Source of the DNA: Entrophospora sp. SA101
Lineage: Eukaryota > Glomeromycota > Glomeromycetes > Entrophosporales > Entrophosporaceae
Direction of reading: 5' to 3'
NCBI GenBank assembly: GCA_958430865.1
Contig: CAUDNR010001112.1
Location: 201,723-265,722 of the forward strand
Length of the DNA: 64,000 nt
Each line of letters opens with the position of its first letter. The stretch's first letter is position 1. Below the pieces are notes generated by a model. The model worked only from the letters and a program-made list of their open reading frames with translations. It did no database searches and had not been told where the DNA came from. Positions 34,960 through 46,641 of the stretch are shown piece by piece. A program made the position numbers and the translations under genes.

Positions 34960-35778
34960 ATGAAAAAAATATCAACGTTGATATCAATTTGTTTATTTTC
35001 TTTCATATTAATAACGACACTAATACCCCAATTTAATGGCAATTGTAATTTTGGAGTAAATGCACTTCCGCAAGATACTAAAGCACCTATAGCAACGTCA
35101 GAACAAAAGTCTCCTGCAACAACAGCTCTTACCGCAACAACATCAAATCTAGAGACACCAAATGCTCCCGCGGCACCAAATGATCCCGCAACACCAAATG
35201 ATCCCGCAACACCAAATGATCCCGCAACACCAAATGTCCCCACAACACCAAATACTCCAGTGGCAACAACTACAACAGATCCAAATAATCCAGATCCTCA
35301 ATCACCACCACCACCTGCAAAAACAAGTCAGCCACCGCCGCAACAAGATCAACAACCTCCGGTAACACAAAAAACCGCGTCACCACCATCACCATCCAAT
35401 GAACCACCAATAACTATAACTTTAACTAGCACGGTGGATCCATCAGAATTACCTAAATCAACCACTAATTCAAATCCTAATTCAAATCCTAGTTCAAATC
35501 CTAGTTCAAATCCAAAGAGTACTCCAAGTAATACCAACATTGGTGCTAACAGTGATAATGGTGATGGTAGTTCAACAATTAAAACTGTAATAATATCTAT
35601 TTCTGTACTTGGTGGTGTTATTATTATAGCAGGTGCTATCATAGGTGCATGGAAATATAGAAGTTCAAATAATGACTCGGTAGACGATGATGAAGTTGTG
35701 TTAAGGGATAGCCAAGGTGGTATCATAGGTGATCCATTCAAAAGCACACTGGACAAATATCATAAAAGTCAAGTATAG
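34960..35778 (+). CDS. Secreted or single-pass membrane Pro/Thr-rich protein
   Basis: Intact single-exon gene, 272 residues. A signal peptide (MKKISTLISICLFSFILITT) is followed by a Pro/Thr/Asn/Ser-rich ectodomain with a seven-residue tandem repeat (NDPATP-type units, residues about 70-96) and a second short repeat (SNPSSNP-type units, about 170-188). A membrane helix (VIISISVLGGVIIIAGAIIG, about 211-230) leads to a charged tail (DDDEVVLRDSQGG, FKSTLDKYHKSQV). The layout is like fungal mucin-like surface proteins and Mid2-type wall sensors, but no specific family is recognised. An ATG follows an A-rich leader. Repeat length may vary between strains. Confidence 0.8.
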   Translation: MKKISTLISICLFSFILITTLIPQFNGNCNFGVNALPQDTKAPIATSEQKSPATTALTATTSNLETPNAPAAPNDPATPNDPATPNDPATPNVPTTPNTPVATTTTDPNNPDPQSPPPPAKTSQPPPQQDQQPPVTQKTASPPSPSNEPPITITLTSTVDPSELPKSTTNSNPNSNPSSNPSSNPKSTPSNTNIGANSDNGDGSSTIKTVIISISVLGGVIIIAGAIIGAWKYRSSNNDSVDDDEVVLRDSQGGIIGDPFKSTLDKYHKSQV

Positions 35779-38020
35779 TCACAATCATAAACATTCATAA
35801 AGATAATGAGGATTAATCTTTAACCCACACACATAAAACTTTTTTTTTATATCACTTATAAATACTGGTTATTTATTATAAGCTTGTTTTCATATAATAA
35901 TAATTGAGCGGGAAGATGGAATAATAATAATTAATTAATGGTTGTTATATATATGTTATTTTCTTAGATTGTATTATAAAAAGTGGTTTTGTTTTCACAA
36001 AAATGCAAGGTGCATAAAACTTAATAAAATAAATTTTGTATGCATGGTATATTTATTTTTTAATTTTCATAAGCAATCACCAATATTATTACACAATCCA
36101 CACTTATTTCGCCTTGTGATTGTTTCAAAAGATAAAATTGTATTGGTTAATTCCAATGGTCCTTTATATCAGCTGGTCTTCCTTCTGGTGTTCTGAGGAT
36201 AGGATTTCCAATTTGGTTTATATATTCTCTATCAATTTTAGATACTTTTTTTCTACATATCATTGTCGTCAATTGAACTGTGTTTTTCCGATTCCAATGA
36301 TTCAACATTTTTTGTTTCAATCGATATACAAATAAGAGGTTTGAGAAAAAATCTATTATTACGACGATGTGATGAAAATTAAAGATGTTGATAATAATAA
36401 CAATAGTATGGAGATTAGAGAAGATCCTTCCCATTTGGAAATAACAACAACGATAATACTACTACAAGTTCGTGGACTATGCCATCACCATCTATGACTC
36501 TTAATTCTGACAAAAATTTATCAATTATATCAGCGTTATCTTCACCAACTCAGATAATAAAGTTAAATTTGAAACTACCGGTGACGTTGATGATGATGAC
36601 AATGACGACTGTGATAATAACAACAACAACAATAAATTAATAATTCATCATCGTAAACGGGTACGTGTTCATCGTAGCCATAGATCATTCTGTAGAAAAT
36701 CTTTCTCGGTTGACTTAAGCTCATCGTCGTCGTCATCATCAACAATGACAACATCAACAATCAAAAGGTAAAGCTGTACTGACAAGTACAATGAAGTTGA
36801 AATGGTGATGATCGAAGAGAAAGAAATAGATGAAAGAATTATGAAAGAAATTGCTATCCAAAACTAGTGTTGGTCGCCAAAAACTATTTTGAAGAAGCAA
36901 AAGTCAAAGCTAAAATTAAAAGTTATGTCAAAACTAAAAAATCAAAACTAGTTTCGACTTGTGGTGAAATCTTTTGACTTTCGTACAGTTGCAAAAGTCT
37001 CTAGGGCAAACACACAACCTGCATGGGAATTGTTGAGATCAAAAAACCGGATGGATGTCACTCCATACGTAATGGTTACCGTCAATTATTGTTGCGTTTA
37101 CCAGTACTTAAATATGCATCAAATGTCATTTACCCTGGTGCAAAGTTTGAATTAACTGGAAGATTGTTTCTACCAAGATCAAAGAAGAGTTTCATAAAAA
37201 TTGATCTAAATTAATTGATATAGGAGGCTCTTCGTTTAGAATAATACCTACTTTAGTCTAATTTTATTAAAAATTGCTCAAGTAAAATAAGTGATAACAT
37301 TACAATTTTATATATTATTGAATTTTCTATCCAATAAAATGAATTGCAATAAGCAATACATTATGAAGCTATTTGATTATTTTAATTATTTTCGCATTGA
37401 TAAGTAGGATGTCGTCACCTTTTTTTGCAATGTATGTTCACTAGATATTAATACGTGAATGTTGTCAAAAGGAGTGTACTCTTTTACATCTATGTGTATA
37501 ATCTACAATCAAACTGAAAAAATCACAGTATACAATTGTTCTCAAAACAAAGGTTTAACTTTACCATCCACTTCGATTGCTTTGGCTCACAGATATTTCT
37601 CCTGGGCAAGCATATGTCGCTCTTAGCAGGTTTGCCTCTTGAGATAATTCAAAGAATAAGTATGCCTTTATTATTGACAAATCTATGATCGAAAATATAA
37701 AAGATTAGAAGAAAGGCGTCTATCCATTCCTTTACAAATATAACCAACAAAATAAAATAATTTGGTATGGAAATTAAAAAAATTATTCGTCATTTGTCAT
37801 AAAGCATTTCTCTAGTTAATAAAACTCGAATAAATTTTCAAAATTACCAGAATATTATGGGATCTCCATAAACTAATAAACTCAACCTTGAAACTCTCGA
37901 ATGGTTGTGCGTGATAGAGACGGAGAATGTCTTTTAGAAGAGTAAATAAAATTAATGTCATTTATTATTTGGAAGCATTGTTTCAGTTTGTCGTTAGTTC
38001 AGTCAAACCTTGTCACAGCG
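35779..38020. other. Region with coding relics and repeats
   Basis: No intact gene. At 36580-36780 a plus-strand Asp/Asn/Ser-biased frame (DDDDNDD, SVDLSSSSSSSS) looks like low-complexity coding DNA or microsatellite. At 37022-37214 a frame ending in KKSFIKIDLN, containing RLPVLKYASNVIYPGAKFEL, looks like a terminal exon of an unknown protein. Between them sits repeat R3. Right of 37220 nothing is recognised. Confidence 0.4.
36862..37012. repeat. Dispersed repeat R3, copy a
   Basis: In reverse orientation this matches 52177-52280. Shared words are TTGGTYGCYAAAA, TATTTTGAAGA, AAAGTCAAA and AAAACTAGTTTCGACTT. This copy has an extra internal piece. The other copy shows inverted ends, so the family is MITE-like. 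Confidence 0.6.
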
Positions 38021-38100
38021 GATACATAAGAAAAAATCTCAATTTCAATAGTGTTATTCAATAGTAATTCAGTTAATAAAATTTTCAATTTAATTGTTTA

Positions 38101-38237
38101 CTTGGTCATGATTCTTCACTTAGGTCAAGAGATTTGACTTACGTCAATGGTTTTTACTTATGTTAAGATTTTTACTTACATCAAGTTTTTTATTTAATAT
38201 TGTCATTTTTGACAAACAATATTATTAAATAAGATAG
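38101..38237 (+). repeat. Dispersed repeat R1, copy c
   Basis: Best copy of a short non-coding repeat also found at 19640-19770 (reversed) and 33020-33130. It is built from repeated short words such as TTTGACTTACGTCAA, TTTTACTTATGTTAA and TTTTACTTACATCAA. It lies just 3' of the kinase pseudogene, as does the 19.6 kb copy. Confidence 0.65.
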
Positions 38238-38410
38238 TAAATAAGAATTATTGAAATAACCGCCTAAAAATTCTTAATATTAATTAACTATCTACCCATC
38301 AACAATTTTACCAATCCTCCAACTTTAACCTTATCAGCTGTTTGTTAATATTAATTAATAAATTTAGATTAATAAATTCGATTATTAACTATTTAATTTT
38401 CATTATAAAA

Positions 38411-39920
38411 TTATATTTCATTAATATCAAGGTCACTTAATAAACTATCATTGCTTTTTAAATTAGCAAATTCATCATTTACATCATTTAATATTCTACT
38501 TGTATTATATGCTAATGGATGTGGTTTGTGAATTTGTTGTGAATTGCTACTAATACTATTAATATCATTATCGTTATTGATAATTTCTTCTAGTTGATCA
38601 CCAGCAAAGACCCAAAGCTCTCTAATAGTTGGTCTTTTAGATGGATCCCCATCCCAACACTTCTGCATCATTTTTACACAATCATCAGGCATTCCTGGTA
38701 ATATTGGTGGTCGTAAACCTTCACATGTATTAATCACTAAATCACAATTATGAGCTACATCATCAAATTGGTGGATGTCCTGCAAATATTTCTCACATTA
38801 ACATCCCAACACTATAAATATCTGATTATTTTGTGTATTTTTTTCCTTTAAATAGTTCTGATGCAATATAAGGTATAATTCCATAAATTTTATTTGATGA
38901 TTTTTCATCAACTGGTCCACATAACCCAAAATCTGTGATATAACAACCACCTCCTTGCAATAATATATTACCACTATGTAAATCACAATGAATTAAATCT
39001 TTTTCATGTATAAAATATAATGATTCACATAAACTTTTAAAAATATTAATTCTATCTTTTAATGTTAAATTATAATGATTTTTTTGTATATAATCTCTTA
39101 AATTTCCCTCTGATATATAATTAAGCACCATTACATAATTTCCATTTTCTGGGAATTTAGTTATACCATAACAAGGAACAATTGAGGCTGATTTAATTTT
39201 ACAATAACTCAATGCCTGAAATTAATTATATAAATAAATAATTTAATTTAAAATGATGGTTTAATTTATATAGTTTATTTTAAATAAGATCAATCACCTC
39301 ATTAAAAAAAGGTTTCCCCGGATTATTTGAATTATTTAATGATTTCAATACTACATTCTTATGTTGAAAATAATTAAATTCCTTTTTATTTTCATCATAA
39401 TCAACAATTCTTCCTCTTGTCCACATAGCAGTATAAATAGAACTGAATCCACCTTCTGTTAATTTTTCTATATCATAAAATTGTTCATAAGGTACCCATT
39501 CTATAATTCTACCTGGAAGAGATGAAAGCTGTTGACACTCTTGAATAAAACTATCAATTATCTTGTTTCCAGATGTCCAAGTGCTAAAAAGGCTCTGTAA
39601 GCATAGACCAATACACTTTTCACAATATTTATCAGAGTATCTTATTGTTTTACAATTATTGCATTCTCTTGGTTCACCAAATTTATAAATTGCATTATGG
39701 ATTTCAAAATTATAAACAAACCTTTCTCTACAAAATTCCTTTTCATTTTCTAATAGTTTTTGGTTTTCATTGACTAATTGTAAAAAATTACTTTTCTATT
39801 TTCTCTGTCAGAAACAGTTGGAAAAGCAAAATGAGCGATACTCTCCATTTCGTTATAATTTTTAAGTAGTAATTCTCTTCTTTCTGGTGTTAATAATTCA
39901 TATAACTCATGAAATGACAT
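38411..39920 (-). pseudogene. Protein kinase gene, near-complete but broken
   Basis: The start is ATG at 39920 (MSFHELYELLTPERRELL). A Cys cluster follows (ECNNCKTIRYSDKYCEKC), then the kinase N-lobe with glycine loop LTEGGFSSIY and lysine VVLKSL. An intron at 39216-39297 (GTGATT to CAG) leads to the catalytic loop HCDLHSGN, DFGLCGP and the C-lobe, ending QQIHKPHPLAY ... INEI at 38411. Lesions: a one-base frameshift in an A run near 39795, a frame break near 38826 after KKYTK, TGA in place of Trp near 38786, and an extra A near 38770. It belongs to the large Glomeromycotina kinase expansion and is the nearest relative of the fragments at 4883 and 17212. Sequencing errors could explain one lesion but not all four. 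Confidence 0.8.
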
Positions 39921-42732
39921 TTTAACTTTTTAATAAGAAATAATTTAATAAATAAACACATTTCTTTTTTTGGTATTTTGTGAACCTAAGGATTTGATTG
40001 ACGATTTGTTTATAAATGAACAGTGGTGCAAGACACGCTTTACAATGGACTGAGGAGAATCTAAGCCCAATTTATATGTATCATATATAAATTATTGCTG
40101 TCTATAACGAATTCCCTCTATAACAGATATTCTTCCTAGTACTAGACCAAATGGTCCACTATATAGAGAGTAAACTGTATAGAGTTTGAGAGGTGTAATT
40201 GACTTGGTCAATGGTTCTAATTAAACTTGTTGAACATCTGATCATATGATACACGGCCATTTTTATCCAATTAAAATATACAGAAATTCATGCTTTCTTT
40301 TTTTTACATTGAAGTTCTTTTCATTTTTGGCCAAAAATAAAATTCGGGGCTTGAATTTACAAATAACCGAAATAATCTTTTTGTATATACAATGGATGGA
40401 ACCTTTTTATTAGTATTATGTAGGTCAGCAACCACCATGTCTCTAGTACTAATTCATTCAATGATCTCGAGGTCAATTGCCACAAGTAAAAAAAAGAAAA
40501 ATCGGTAATACTCCCGATTTTTGTCAAATTGATCAATCATAAACAATAAATTCGGGATTACCGATTGTCAACCGATTATTAACATTGTAATTGCTAAAAA
40601 TCCGGGTTTTCAGAATTGTCACTATTTTTAATAAGCTAATTAGTTAAAATTCGGAATTACCGATTGTCAACTGATTATTAACATTGCCAAAAATCGGACG
40701 AATAATTGATTTTTTTTTTTGATTTGTTATCGAATTTTTCTAATTGGTCATTGAATACCTTATCATTATTATTGATGCAAGTTATAATAAACAATTACAA
40801 TAACTTATGGAGAAATAAGTTATATAGTGTAATGGATAAGAAGCGAACAATGGATACAGAGGTAAGTGGGTTCAATTTCCAATGTAAGAAAAAAAACCTG
40901 TCCTAGTTTAAAATAAACAAATGAATGAGTTTCAAATTTAGCAAATCTGATAAAAATCAGTATAATACCTTCTTCAGCAATTAGTATAAAAGATCAGATA
41001 AAGTTCAGGGTGTCTGATATGATACATTTTTTTGCCTGATAGTTTGCTGATTTTTGATTACTGAGTTTCTACCTTTTGGTTACTGATTGTTGCCAATGTG
41101 CGCCAAAATTCAATAACAATCAGATATGAGAAAATCATCAATATTCTTAAAATAGGTAAAAAATCAGGTATCTGATATTTCACCGGTTTTATTCCGAATT
41201 TCCTTTTTTTACCTGTGTGTTAGACCAAAAGCGTTCTGTATATTAATCTTCTGCTTGGAGAGGACAGCATCAACAATGGCAGAATGAACAGTAAAGGCAA
41301 CCCAAATTTGTTCATTATCAACATCAACATCTGTTGTTTTTAATAAACATAAAAAAAAACAAAAGGTTAAGATGGCAGACTTATTTATTTCTTGTGACAA
41401 AACAATCAATCTTTATTTTTTTTTTTTTAATAAAAAAAAACAATTGATCTTTATTTTCATTATCATTGAACAATCAACCTTTATTTTTGTTATCATTAAA
41501 TAAACAATCAATCTTTATTGTTTATTGTTATTAAAAAAATGAATCAGCTAATTCTTTTTTTTTATTTTTCGCGATTAGCCAAATTTTTACCTTTTATCAA
41601 AAACCATTCACAAATTTCAATTGTTGATAGTAACAAAGATAATTTTTTTGGATTCGGGATTTTTTAAGATGATTGGCTCTGTGTAAATAGGAGATAAGAG
41701 GCTTTCTCAAATCTTAGATTGATTGGTTTTTCTTCTTCCCCACTACACATTATTTAGCATAGTAGAAATTTCATTTTATCTAAAAAAAGAAGACCGGAAG
41801 TTCTTTATTGATATTTACAAAATGTAAAGTTATTGTTCTCATAACAATAATGCTAATTGAAATTTCCAAGGAGGCTTCGACTGTTTTTAAAAAAAAAATT
41901 TCTTCAAAAATAATTTATTTTTTGTTAATACATATTTAAACATTAACGTGCTTTTTGTACAGTCACACAACCCGCACTATTTTTTTTATTATATTAATTA
42001 ATAATTAACAACAATCTAGGGAAAAAAATTATCACCATGTTATTTATTAATCATTAATAAGCAGAAAAGAACAAAATCAATGGTTTTTTAATTGCCAACA
42101 ACAATCAATGAACATGATTAAAATTTATAAACGAATGTATCATTATCATTATTTACATTTTTCAAAAAGAGATGATGATGATCATTTTGACGAATTGTGT
42201 CAACACAAAAAAAAAATTTGTTCACCACAATGTTTTGTATATATTTCAATTTTGCTCCAAAAATTCAGTTTACCAAAAATTCAGAAACAAACCTTTGCGA
42301 TATGCAATTTGCAATCTGCAGTTTGCGAAATTCAAAAATTGCAATCTGTAAATAATAAAATAGCAAATTGTAATTTGCATATTGTTGCATAGTTTATAAA
42401 ACGGACTGTAGAAGATTTCCTTTTTTGAAAAACTGTAGGTTAGCGCGTTTGACAAAAATAAATAAGACTAATAAATAGTTGTCAAGATTTTCGAAATATT
42501 TATACTGGACAAAAATCTTCTATTCCAAAATTGGAATTTTTTTCACGCCTTTATTAATAATTGTTAACTAGACTGCCGTTAACTTCAATTAGATCACGTT
42601 ATTGTTGTTACTGATATTATTAACTATTAATTACAAATTATACATAAAATGGTATACTGCACAGTATATTACAAATAAAAACTTCCTTTCTTGTCGTAAA
42701 TAATTTTAAATTTTCGTATATTGTTTTATAAT
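39921..42732. other. Gene-poor stretch with small repeats
   Basis: No gene supported. It contains a degenerate TATAGAGAG-type transposon fragment (40110-40200), the tandem repeat at 40553-40692, a cluster of CTGATA words (40940-41180) and a local run of TTTGCAATCTGCA-like words at 42290-42390. Confidence 0.4.
40553..40692. repeat. Two-unit direct repeat
   Basis: The word ATTACCGATTGTCAACYGAT with its neighbours occurs twice about 95 bases apart (from about 40555 and about 40650), each followed by TATTAACATTG. Non-coding. Confidence 0.75.
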
Positions 42733-44125
42733 TCACTTTTTAAGTTTCATCATCAAGAAGCGAGTAATAAAAAACAAAAGGCTAACCAGCATACCACCAA
42801 TATATCCAATTCCATCATTTTGGAAGCCGACCAATAATCCTGCTGTTACGATCACTAGGGCAAAATTCTTCTTTTTTATCTCATCATCATCTTTATCATC
42901 AGAAGTGTTCATAAAATTTCGTGCTGCGGATGCCAATTCCGCTCCAGAAACAAAGAGCATTACACCAAGAACTGAATTAGGGAAGTAATTTAGGAGATTG
43001 GTTAAAGTCTTTCCAAATAATATCCCCAGGACTAATTTAAAAAATCCAAGGATCAAAACGCTAACTTCGGATCTTGCGCCGAAACGGTATTGTCCAGCGA
43101 GTCCACCTGATCCGTGACAATATGGAACAGAGCCAAAAAAACATCCAATAATGTTCATAAGTCCGACGGAAATTGAAATTTTTTCAACAGTGTTCAATGA
43201 GGACCGTTCCGGGAACAAATCATTAGCTAATACCGACAATGCGATAACAGAATTGAGAGCTGTCAGTGGAAGTTGACCAAGAGATGCACTAAGAAATCCG
43301 GTTTTAAATTCTTCTAGGGTTGGGACAACAATTTCGGGATAATTAAATGAGGCCGATGGTAATGTACTACCAGATTCAAAGACTTTTATAAATGCGATTA
43401 TTAGCCCAAAAACAAATAGAATTAATGCCGTTGGTGTTTTTTTAGATGAATAAAACGTAAATACGAATATGAACGATAGCATGGCCCATTCATAGTTATC
43501 ATTCCATTTCCAAGAACTACCACCCCAACTACCGCTTTTTCGAACCAGTTCGACAGCTTTTATGATTAGAATCATGCCTGCACCCAACTGAATACCTCTG
43601 ACGATTGGAATGGGTGTCCACTTTTCGATGATCTTGATAGTTCTAGTGATGCCAAGAATAAATATCATAGACCCAACACCAATACCTGCCGACATGACTT
43701 CACCTATTGATAATTGTATCGAGATCGCTACCGCCGCAATAGCTGTTATAGACATAGGTATTATTAATATTTTTTTTAAAAAAAAACCGATAAAAATCAT
43801 GAAAAATAAATTTATTGCCTTTCATAGGTTGAACACACATGGGGATTCGAAACATCAAACCACTAGTGATGTTCCATAGACCTCCGAATATAAGCGATGC
43901 GGTCAAAGAAATTTGTCCAGTGATCGAAAGAGCTACTAAGATGGGAAGTAAAGTGCCTAAATCTCCGAGACTGCCACTTAATTCTGATAGAGATGTATTC
44001 TTTTTTATATGTAATGTTCTCTCTTTGATGGATGAGCGAATATAAAGTGAAGGATTCCGCCATAAGGAAATGCCTTGGTTCAAATTTGGTGATTCTGCAA
44101 CTTCGATGATTTCGTGAGAGGCCAT
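42733..44125 (-). CDS. Molybdate transporter, MOT1/sulfate-transporter-like
   Basis: Two exons on the minus strand, 43819-44125 and 42733-43742; 438 residues with about ten hydrophobic segments. Signature motifs of the MOT1 family are present: SELSGSLGDLGTLLPI (about residues 46-61) and QPMKAIAAVAIS across the exon junction. A central loop carries GSVPYCHGSGGLAGQYRFGA and the tail GLLVGFQNDGIGYIGGML. MOT1 proteins import molybdate for the molybdenum cofactor, across the plasma or an internal membrane; direction and membrane cannot be read here. The intron begins AAAG/GCAATA and ends ACAG, so it appears to be a GC-AG intron: no GT donor keeps the QPMK motif. The start is ATG 44125. Confidence 0.88.
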
Positions 44126-46641
44126 GTTTTAAAATTTCGTTAAGAAATATTTGCAGTGATCGAAAAAAATTTTTTTTTTGATAACGATAAGATACAAAAT
44201 GACTGATTGGTTTTATCGGTATAAACAAAAATTTTTGGCGTTTGTATTATCTAATAGTGTGACATGAAGTAATCAATCGAATTTTGTCAATGATATTGTG
44301 AAAAAAAATTTCTCAGATCACTAAATCCATTATTCCTGCCTGTTCTTCGAAGTACCCAAATAAGGTAGAAATGGATAAGCGAAAACTGCTTAAAAAGAGT
44401 GGTATAGTGAATTTATGAATTTTATTTATTACTTTTTAATTACATGAATCAGAGAATTCTTATAGTGATCAACAGTGCAAAAAACTACTAATTGGCAAAC
44501 TTTAATATTAAAACAATGAATTTGTGATACCAAATAAATTGTTTTCATGCATTGAATAAAGTATATCTCACAGAATATCATTAATATTAATATTACTAAA
44601 TAAACTCACGATATCAAAACTATATTACAAAAATTTTGAATGGTTTGGTATGATATTAATGTAAATATTTAGCAAATCATCCAAAAAAGCAAATTTTCAA
44701 TCGAAGTTTTACATGCAATAAAAGGTCAAATTTTTTTGTAATAATATACATTAAATATTAATACATATTAATATTAATTATTTACAATACTAATACTAAT
44801 ACTAAATAGGGACTGAAGTTTAAACGAGTACCATTTCTATAGTGAAATTGTAACACTAGATTGATATGTTATCAGTCCTAAAATGGTCCTTTTTTTTATA
44901 TGGGAGCTTTTCCAGCAAAAACACCCTTCGACCTCATCTGACCAAATTTGTGTTTTTTACATAACATTAATCTATTATATAATTCATGATCAAAGGTAAA
45001 ATGTTGATTTGATGAGGTCAATGAAAAGTTGAAAAGTAAATAATATATTAGACCGTATAATGAAAAACCAAGCCTATGTATTAAAAACATTCAATAAAGG
45101 AATACTATATTAATTTTTTTATTTATTATAAACATTTTATTTTTGTCAATTCAAAACTCTTTTTAAAAATTTGCGTAACGATCTTCAAGCCAATATTTAA
45201 TTTTTGCGTGATTATCTGGAAGGAAGATCGTCACAAAAATCAAATGTCCAAAAACAAATAATCCAAAAATGTGTGGTGATAGAGTATGTCCTTCATCACA
45301 TAAACTTGGCATTATTAAGAAACATCTTAAACATCAGAAAAAATCAACATAATGTTGTTGTTATACAGCTATTAAATAAAATTCCATGACCTGGTATTAT
45401 TCCAACAAAGTTTAATTATAGAATTTTACGTGTTAATTACATTACAAATGGTTGGTACGGTTGTGTAGAAATTGATCGTTTTCAAGCACCTGTTACCTTC
45501 TGTACAATGTTCCCATCTACATTTATTAAAATAGCTAAGAACATGTTGCAATTACAAGTGTGATACAGATTTGTTATCGTCAAATGAATAAATTTTTTAC
45601 TTGCTTTTTAACTCACTTCTATATTATATTTGTAGAATCTCATCAAATTGACAATAGAGAACTACAAGGAACTGATTGATGCAGAGTCACAATTGAAAGA
45701 GCAAGCAGTATTAATAGTATTAACTGGATGTTACCAGACACCTAAATTGGTATAAATTTATATTTGTTACATGAGAATTTCCAACAAATGATTTTGTTTA
45801 CTACAAATTTATAATGTTTTTTTTCAAGAATAATAACGTCAATAGCAATCGATAGTAACTTATCAACAATTTTGCATAATTGAAAATTATATTTTTTTAA
45901 ATATAATGAGTTTGAAGATTCTAATAGTATGCATATAATTCTTGTAATGTGATTATATATAGTATACAAAACTTTTATTTTTGGAAAAATTAGCAGTGCT
46001 AACAACCTCAATTGAATTAATTCCATCGTTACCATTACCATTGTCATCCTCAATATTTAGAATATCATCTTGTCCCACCTCTTACTTTTTTCATTAACGA
46101 TTAATTGAAGTTTGTTAATCCAAATAACTATTAGCAAGCTAATTTATTATTTAATAATAATATAAAGGAAAAAGTGTTGAAAGGATTGATGAGTTGAGTG
46201 AATTGTCAATGGATGATTAGTTAAACTTCTGTTATATTAATATGTAATAACAATAATAATATTATTATTTCGGAAATGTCAGATTTGAATGTCACCTAAT
46301 AATATTAAACATAAAATATATTACAAAACTATTTATTATTATTATTTTTACTACAGTATTATATATTAACATCACCATCATCATCTATCTAAAGGTAAAG
46401 AAGAAAAAGAAAAAATTCATCATTACTGAAAATACTGTACAAAAATTCAATAAATATTTTTTTAAAAAAAATTTGCATTCTAAAATGATTAATATTATGA
46501 TGATGAGTTGAACTTCCTACTCATTATAATGACTATGGTCATTATTGTTGGTGTTATTAGAATTTAATCTATTAGTGAAGGAGATCTGCTGGTATTTCTA
46601 GGTGATGGTAATCTACGAAATAAAGACTAGGTAAAGATTTA
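44126..46641. other. Gene-poor stretch with repeat R2
   Basis: Contains repeat R2 (44594-44750) and at 44930-44990 a segment resembling 56150-56210 (AAATTTGYGTTTTTTAYRT). Around 45640-45760 a plus-strand frame after a TTGTAG acceptor reads NLIKLTIENYKELIDAESQL and KEQAVLIVLTGCYQTPK before a stop; it may be a relic exon. Otherwise nothing is recognised. Confidence 0.4.
44594..44750 (+). repeat. Dispersed repeat R2, copy a
   Basis: Matches 52583-52737 in the same orientation. Shared words are ACTAAATAAACTCA, GATATCAAAAC, AAATATTTAGCAAATCATCC, AAAAAAGCAAATTT and AATAAAAGGTCAAATTTTTT. Non-coding, probably the interior of a DNA transposon. Confidence 0.75.

Noticed and set aside
35349..35756. Minus-strand frame of 135 residues
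   Set aside because: Antisense of the Pro/Thr-rich protein; its repeats mirror the sense repeats.
43610..44228. Three overlapping frames around the start of the transporter
   Set aside because: Other-frame shadows; only the spliced frame keeps the family motifs.
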